Positions 45,768 through 51,308 of a stretch of DNA of 51,308 nucleotides are shown here, piece after piece. The position numbers and the translations under genes are program-made. Source of the DNA: Dehalococcoidia bacterium. Lineage in GTDB: Bacteria; Chloroflexota; Dehalococcoidia; SZUA-161. The notes under the pieces are model-generated. The model did no database searches. It had not been told where the DNA came from and saw only the letters and a program-made list of their open reading frames with translations. The stretch lies in assembly GCA_011174795.1 (NCBI GenBank), contig DUEY01000016.1, positions 1 through 51,308 on the forward strand. Direction: 5' to 3'. Position 1 is the stretch's first letter. Each line of letters starts with the position of its first letter.

Positions 45768-46371
45768 AGAACCACGGCTCGTCAAGGCGCGACGCACTCT
45801 GGCGCAGCATATTAACAGGTACCCGGCGAAGCTGCTGGCGAAAACGGGTCTAAGCCCCGATGTTTTAACTATACTTGGCTTACTCATTGCTATTGCTGTG
45901 GCCTGGATACTATCCACGGGCCGCTTTTTTTTAGGCGGCTTTCTGGTGTTGCTCTCGGGCGCATTTGACATGATAGATGGGGCGCTGGCTCGGGCTACCG
46001 GGCGCAGCACGAAGTTTGGCGCTCTACTCGATTCCACACTGGACCGCTTCTCGGAGGCTGCGCTGTTCCTCGGGCTGCTGGCATACTATGCGAATCAGGG
46101 TTCCGAGACGGAAATTATACTCGTTGGCGCGGGGCTGGTGGGCTCGATGACAACCAGCTATGTGAGAGCGCGTGCTGAGGGACTGGGGCTGACATGCGAG
46201 GTAGGGCTATTCACCCGCCCGGAGAGGATTATCCTGCTGGCAATCGGTCTCATATTCAACCAGATGCTGGTGGTGCTGTGGATAATAGCGGTACTCTCGA
46301 ACCTTATAGCATGGCAGCGCCTGTTTTACGTCTGGCAGCAACTGAGGAACGGGCGCAAGAGCGGTGGCTAG
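45760..46371 (+). CDS. CDP-alcohol phosphatidyltransferase (phosphatidylinositol(-phosphate) synthase-like)
   Basis: Motif DMIDGALARATGRSTKFGALLDSTLD = D-x2-DG-x2-AR-x8-G-x3-D-x3-D; multi-TM. GTG start at 45760 overlaps the GT stop; ORF-track start 45538 is artefactual. Confidence 0.9.
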   Translation: MSEEPRLVKARRTLAQHINRYPAKLLAKTGLSPDVLTILGLLIAIAVAWILSTGRFFLGGFLVLLSGAFDMIDGALARATGRSTKFGALLDSTLDRFSEAALFLGLLAYYANQGSETEIILVGAGLVGSMTTSYVRARAEGLGLTCEVGLFTRPERIILLAIGLIFNQMLVVLWIIAVLSNLIAWQRLFYVWQQLRNGRKSGG

Positions 46372-47969
46372 TGCGGTTCAATGGAGACGTACTTCAGGCG
46401 GGATATCCAGAGCGATGTGAGGGGTAGGTTCTTCACGTAGGGTTTGACCAGTATATATTCAACATCGAAGTACAAGGGCAGGCAGGCGGCATTGTTGACC
46501 AGCATCTGCTCGGCCTGCTGGTAAAGGCTCATCCGCGCAGCATAGTCTTTCTCTATCCTTGCCTCTTCCAATAAAGCATCCACCTCGGGGTTACTGTATT
46601 CGCCGATGTTATGGCTGGTTTCGCTGTGGAACAGGATGTCGAGGAAATTCTGCGGGTCGGGATAATCGGCACCCCAGCCGAGGGTGAATAACTCGTCCTT
46701 TTCTGCCATGAGAAGGTAGGCATATTTCTCGGGCTCCAGTTGTCTCAGTTCCACTTCCATTCCCAGATTGCGCCGCCACATATCGATCAGCGCTGCCTCA
46801 TCACTCGGTATCATGCCTCTGCCCGATGAGGTCAGCGTAATTGGTGGAAGGTCGGTGGCATTGCCGTATTCCGATTCCACGAGCAGCTGTCGCGCCAGTT
46901 GGGGGTCGAAAGCCAGACCTTGAATATCCTCGTTATAACCGGGCATACCTGGGGGAAGTATGCCGTCAGCGGTGGTGACAAGGTTCTTTAATACCAGCCT
47001 GACGAGCTTGTCCTTGTCTATGGCGTGACAGAATGCTTGACGCACACTGGCGTCGTCGAATGGCGGACTGGCTGAGTTAAATCCAACGAAGGATAGGCTG
47101 AGTTGGGGTATAATGTTGAGCTCCTGATGCAGAGGGTTGGCTGGGTCGAGCACCCGTTCTATATCGGACGTGGAAACCTCCACAACGTCGATTTCGTCCC
47201 TCTCGTACATAATCATCGGCACCCCGCCCCAGAGCAGATAGACTACGTACTCTATTTTTGGCGGTTCCAAATAGTAGAGCTCATTCCTCTGAAGAATTAT
47301 GAAATCGTCTCCCTGCCATTCATCGAGCCGGAACGGCCCTGTTCCGTTGGGTTCCTTCCACCAGTCTTTTCCCGAGGCAACGTTTTCCTGGTCGACGACG
47401 TAGGCGGCGGGGTGAGCCAGCTTTGACAGGAAGTATTTCTTGGGTGCATCGATAGTAATTCGTAGGGTATAGTCATCAAGTACCTCGATACCATAGACCT
47501 CCTCGGCTATCCCTGATAGCTTGTCCTCGACGCCGAGGATATCGCCGAGATAAGTCTCAGCGATATCCGACCCGGTTGATGGGTCGCAGGCGCGTTCCAG
47601 CGAGTACTTGAAATCGCTGGCTGTAACCTCTTTGCCATCGTGGAACTTCACGCCTTGCCTCAGGCGGAATGTATAGGTAGTTCCGTCATTGCTTACCTCC
47701 CAACTCTCGGCGATGTCGGGTGTAAGGTTGCCCGCGGGGTCGAAGGCTACCAGCCCGCTGAATATCTCGACAATGTAGCTTACCGACATCTCAGAGCGCG
47801 CAAGCGCTGGATCGAGCGTTGGCGGGCTGACATCGAAGAGGGTTAGAGTACCTTCTGCGGGAATATCGGGAAGGTCGGGGAGATTTGGTTCCAGCAGGTT
47901 GCAGCATGGGAAAAGAAGGCAAAGCGCAATGAGGACGCTGATGATAAGCGGTGGTATTCTCGTTTTCAC
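46368..47969 (-). CDS. ABC transporter solute-binding lipoprotein, family 5 (peptide/nickel type)
   Basis: LCLLFPCCNLL lipobox-like N-terminus; AEGTLTLFDVSPPTLDPALARSEMSVSYIVEIFSGLVAFD; RLRQGVKFHDGKEVTASDFKYSLERA. Confidence 0.92.
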   Translation of the reverse strand: MKTRIPPLIISVLIALCLLFPCCNLLEPNLPDLPDIPAEGTLTLFDVSPPTLDPALARSEMSVSYIVEIFSGLVAFDPAGNLTPDIAESWEVSNDGTTYTFRLRQGVKFHDGKEVTASDFKYSLERACDPSTGSDIAETYLGDILGVEDKLSGIAEEVYGIEVLDDYTLRITIDAPKKYFLSKLAHPAAYVVDQENVASGKDWWKEPNGTGPFRLDEWQGDDFIILQRNELYYLEPPKIEYVVYLLWGGVPMIMYERDEIDVVEVSTSDIERVLDPANPLHQELNIIPQLSLSFVGFNSASPPFDDASVRQAFCHAIDKDKLVRLVLKNLVTTADGILPPGMPGYNEDIQGLAFDPQLARQLLVESEYGNATDLPPITLTSSGRGMIPSDEAALIDMWRRNLGMEVELRQLEPEKYAYLLMAEKDELFTLGWGADYPDPQNFLDILFHSETSHNIGEYSNPEVDALLEEARIEKDYAARMSLYQQAEQMLVNNAACLPLYFDVEYILVKPYVKNLPLTSLWISRLKYVSIEPH

Positions 47970-49252
47970 CTATTGTTTCTCCGTACCCTCAATCGAATTA
48001 CCTCGCTTATGCCCGGCATCAGCAGGATGCCTGTTATAACGAGAACGGTGAGACCATCTCGGCGGTTTTCGTCAGTGGTTCCCTGGCAGCTAAACAGCGC
48101 ACCGTCGGGCGTTGGCGTCGCTGTTACCTGGGGAACTGCAGTCTGAGTCGGCTGCCGGGGCTCAAGCCCCAGACTGAGACGCCACAGGTCATCCAGGCCG
48201 GCGGTATCAAAGCCGTACACTTCCAGAAGTGCGTCGTCATAAGTCGAGCCCCGCTTGAAGATATCGAGGAGAAGTAATATTTCCTCCTTACCGTATTCCT
48301 GAATGAGGAATTCGACGACGCTGTAGCTCTCGGCGTAGGAGAGAAGCGCCTCATTGTAGTCTGATGGAAAACTGCTGGAGATAGTCTGTACTGAGATAAG
48401 GCTGTCCCTTGATATAGCCGCCTCGAGTGCAGCCTTGATATCGGCTCTCAGCTCGCCCTCGGCGTATAACGCTAGGCCTTCATCGAGCCATGTCGGTATA
48501 TCATTGTAGGGATTGTAGACAATCTGGTAGATCACCATGTGCGCTATTTCATGGGATATAGCCCTCTTGCCCCATTCCAGCTCGTGCGGCGCAACTCCAA
48601 TAGCGATGATACCGTAATCTGGAAATGCTGCGCCTCCCATCCACTCCTGGGGATATATCATGGCTTCGAGGAGGTCGTACTGGCTGGCGTAAATATATAT
48701 CTCTACCGCCTGGTCGAGTTCCACCCCAACGTCGCGGGCAAGTCTCTCGAGTGCTTCATGAGCGGCGTCCAGCAGGGTCTGGGCAAAGGGCTGCTCACCC
48801 GTATACCAGAACAGCGTTACATCGCTTTCCGTCAGGCTTTTCCAGACATGACGCTCGTCATTGAATTTCACAGTGGCCCAGGGGGTCTCGAGCTTGCCTC
48901 CGCTGGCGTCCTCTATCCTCCAGCTGTAGTGAACCTCCGTACCCGGAGGCAGGCTGCCGAGCAGCTTCCGCATCTCCCAGGTCCAGTTTATATCGATTGC
49001 CGTAGCGGGCTCGAACTCAATCTGGACGACGCTGGTCGCTTCGACGGTGGTTATCATATCCACCCGGTAGCGGAGGAAGATGTCGTTGATATCAGCAGCG
49101 CCTTCAGCTTCAAGGTTGAATGTTATCGCTTCGGGAAAGCGGACATCGGCGCTGTAAGTCGCTGATAGTCCCGCCTGTGCCTGCGCCGGACCAGCGGCGA
49201 GGGTGATAAGGAGAAGCAGCGGTAGAAAGAGAGGAACAAACCTTTTCATCAA
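47966..49252 (-). CDS. Peptidase MA family (gluzincin-type) membrane-anchored metallopeptidase
   Basis: Signal peptide; AISHEIAHMVIYQIVYNPYNDIPTWLDEGLALYAEG (HExxH...E); C-terminal TM. Confidence 0.85.
   Translation of the reverse strand: MMKRFVPLFLPLLLLITLAAGPAQAQAGLSATYSADVRFPEAITFNLEAEGAADINDIFLRYRVDMITTVEATSVVQIEFEPATAIDINWTWEMRKLLGSLPPGTEVHYSWRIEDASGGKLETPWATVKFNDERHVWKSLTESDVTLFWYTGEQPFAQTLLDAAHEALERLARDVGVELDQAVEIYIYASQYDLLEAMIYPQEWMGGAAFPDYGIIAIGVAPHELEWGKRAISHEIAHMVIYQIVYNPYNDIPTWLDEGLALYAEGELRADIKAALEAAISRDSLISVQTISSSFPSDYNEALLSYAESYSVVEFLIQEYGKEEILLLLDIFKRGSTYDDALLEVYGFDTAGLDDLWRLSLGLEPRQPTQTAVPQVTATPTPDGALFSCQGTTDENRRDGLTVLVITGILLMPGISEVIRLRVRRNNR
48139..48176. repeat. Nested inverted repeat inside the linker-coding region of the peptidase MA gene
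   Basis: CAGTCTG...GGGGC-TCAA-GCCCC...CAGACTG on + strand. Confidence 0.4.
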
Positions 49253-50347
49253 CCATGAACCCTGGACGCCAGGTATGCTTTCAGTAGTTCATCGAGTTTG
49301 CCGTCGAGCACGGCGGAGGTATCGCTGGTTTCATACCCGGTTCGATGGTCTTTAACCATTTTATAGGGATGGAGTACATAGCTCCGAATCTGGTTGCCCC
49401 ATTCAGCGGTAACGTGTTCGCCCTTAAGCCTCGCCTGTTCCTCTGCTTTCTTCTCCAGTTCCTGTTCGAGGAGACGTGAGCGGAGGATACGCAGGGCTGT
49501 TTCCTTGTTTCGAAACTGCGAGCGCTCGTTCTGGCAGGTGACCACCGTGCCGGTGGGCATGTGTGTCAGGCGGACTGCACTGCTCGTTTTCTGCATGTGC
49601 TGGCCGCCTGGGCCGCTTGAGCGGAAGGTCTCCACCTTGAGGTCATCGGGGTCGATAGTAACATCCACCTCGCTGTCCACTGCTGGCATAACCTCTACCA
49701 GTGCGAACGAGGTATGGCGGCTGTGGGAGGCATCGAAGGGTGAGATGCGCACCAGCCTGTGTACCCCGCGTTCCCCCTTGAGGTACCCGTAGGCGTATTC
49801 ACCCTTGACCTCGATGAGGACGCTTTTTATCCCCGCCTCCTCCCCGGGGGAGGTCTCGATAACCTCCGTCTCGTAGCTGTGCTGCTCTCCCCAGCGAAGG
49901 TACATTCTCAGCAGCATCTGTGCCCAGTCCTGCGACTCTGTGCCTCCGGCACCGGCATGTATCGCCAGCATAGCGCCTCGTGAGTCGTACTGACCGCTGA
50001 GCTGAAGTTGAAACTCAAGTTCTTCGAGGGAGCGCTCGATGCCCGTTATTTCACGGATGATATCTTCTTCTAGGGAGCGGTCATCTTCGTCGAGGGATAT
50101 ATCGGTGAGAGTGGCGAGATCGGCCACCTTTTTCTCGAGCTCACGCCAGGTGGCCACAACATACTTCAGGCGTGAGACCTGGCGCATCGTCTGCTGCGCC
50201 TTCTCCTGGTCATTCCAGAAGTCGGGATGTGAGGCTTCTTTTTCGAGCTGGGCTATCTGATACTCTTTAGAAGCGATGTCAAAGATGCACCAGCATCTCG
50301 GAAATGCGCCTCTTCAGCTCCTCCAGCTTCTGCTTCTGTTCCTCCAT
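49249..50347 (-). CDS. prfB: Peptide chain release factor 2 with programmed +1 frameshift
   Basis: Frame-0 MEEQKQKLEELKRRISEMLVHL-TGA (50347-50279), slip at CTT-TGA-C (50284-50278), continuing DIASKEYQIAQLEKEASHPDFWNDQEKAQQTMRQVS into the 49249..50187 ORF (GAGGTESQDWAQMLLRMYLRW; SSGPGGQHMQKTSSAVRLTHMPTG). Confidence 0.95.
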
Positions 50348-50380
50348 GTTTCCCTCTCTTGTACCGGGGCTGCTGTTCTA

Positions 50381-51094
50381 TTATAGCTGCAATTTCAACT
50401 GGGATGTAGTCCCCTCGGCATAAGGCGATTCGAGGCGTCCTCCCGCCGCCAGGTGGGCCAGCCTTGTCGGCTCGGGCAGACGCAAGCCGAGGCAGCAGTT
50501 CAGCGTCCAGGTTATGGCGGCTTGCAGGTCCACTTTGTGTCCTATCGATACATAGAGTGGATTCGTCCTCAGCTTGGTGCGGAGCGCTGCTCCGATAACC
50601 TCACCGTTATGGGTTAGCTCTGCATGGGAGCCAGGCTCTGGAGCTACCAGTTGATGCTCGCCGCAGAGCCTTGATTTTGCGCAGCCCACCGTCGGTCTAT
50701 CCCAGAGCAGGCCCAGGTGTGAGGCCAGCCCGAATCTCCGGGGATGGGCAATGCCCTGTCCATCCACCAGTATCAGGTCGGGTTCGCTGTCCAGCTTCTC
50801 ACAGGCAGCGATGATCAGGGGCGATTCCCTGAACGAGAGCAGCCCGGGCACGTAGGGGAAGGTGACCCGCTGCTCCACCACTCGATGTTCCACCAGCTTT
50901 AATTCGGGGTAGTTGAGAACTACGACCGCTGCACGTGCATAGCCCCGGTCATCAGGCGCGGATATATCCACCCCAGCGACAAGTCGGACATCACCGACCT
51001 CCTCCCTTCGTGATATCCTTGCCGCCAGCTCCGTCTGTACCTGCCGGGCTTCCTCCGGTGTCATCTGCCAGTCGTGTAAACGCCGCGCTTTCAT
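50381..51094 (-). CDS. nfi: Endonuclease V
   Basis: VAGVDISAPDDRGYARAAVVVLNYPEL; TFPYVPGLLSFRESPLIIAACEKL; LILVDGQGIAHPRRFGLASHLGLLWDRPTVGCAKSRLCG. Confidence 0.95.
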   Translation of the reverse strand: MKARRLHDWQMTPEEARQVQTELAARISRREEVGDVRLVAGVDISAPDDRGYARAAVVVLNYPELKLVEHRVVEQRVTFPYVPGLLSFRESPLIIAACEKLDSEPDLILVDGQGIAHPRRFGLASHLGLLWDRPTVGCAKSRLCGEHQLVAPEPGSHAELTHNGEVIGAALRTKLRTNPLYVSIGHKVDLQAAITWTLNCCLGLRLPEPTRLAHLAAGGRLESPYAEGTTSQLKLQL

Positions 51095-51202
51095 AAGCTA
51101 TGTCGTACTTTCATCCTGAAATGAAATGATTTGTAAACAAAACGGGGGACTGTGTCTGCTTTGACCCTATTGTAATAGCCACCATAGCGGATGGCAACGA
51201 CA

Positions 51203-51308
51203 TCAACCGAAGAAATCGCGTACGGAGTCGAACTGGTGCGGGAGGATATAGAGCACGAAGGGGAACTTATCGAGCAGGAAGGATGCGAGCGGGGAGTCCT
51301 GGAATGTA
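51203..51308 (-). CDS. C-terminal fragment of an unidentified protein (truncated by window edge)
   Basis: Reverse strand open frame ...FQDSPLASFLLDKFPFVLYILPHQFDSVRDFFG-stop; GC-rich third positions and co-orientation with nfi. Competing + frame from ATG 51191 looks less coding-like. Confidence 0.4.
   Translation of the reverse strand, partial: TFQDSPLASFLLDKFPFVLYILPHQFDSVRDFFG

Noticed and set aside
51191-51308. + strand partial ORF MATTSTEEIAYGVELVREDIEHEGELIEQ...
   Set aside because: The minus-strand frame has more coding-like third positions and the expected orientation; the + frame is probably its shadow.
1-51308. CRISPR arrays, integrated phage, transposase genes, toxin-antitoxin or defence islands
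   Set aside because: No direct-repeat/spacer series, integrase, transposase or recognisable defence proteins were found in the frames read.

Overview
The 51.3 kb window is a dense bacterial chromosomal segment. Gene content and order are compatible with a Chloroflexota/Dehalococcoidia-like organism, but that is inference only. Left to right it contains: a type IV pilus/type II secretion block (prepilin, PilC, PilB); a GAF-GGDEF-HD-GYP protein; two tandem paralogous DivIVA-like coiled-coil proteins of unknown function; an ECF sigma/DUF5667 pair with a secreted protein; a tRNA with CAT anticodon; a 1386-aa BadF/BcrA-type activase fusion; recF; degV; nadABC; larE-larC and divergent larB; dtd-fmdB; the rpsB-tsf-pyrH-frr-uppS-cdsA-dxr-rseP-ispG-TSUP-proS block; a probable structured RNA region; nusA-ylxR-infB-rbfA-truB; a DUF5679 mini-protein; ino1, a PimA-like glycosyltransferase and a CDP-alcohol phosphatidyltransferase; an orphan ABC solute-binding protein; a peptidase MA; prfB with a programmed frameshift; and endonuclease V. 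No CRISPR array, rRNA or prophage was seen. The strongest items for follow-up are: (1) a promoter-leader peptide-multibranch-terminator RNA locus between proS and nusA; (2) the tandem DivIVA-like/coiled-coil paralogs with a shared C-terminal domain; (3) a perfect CIRCE operator in front of fmdB-dtd; (4) a symmetric operator in the larB/larCE divergent promoter; (5) a rimP-leader-like terminator retained in front of nusA although rimP is absent from this locus.
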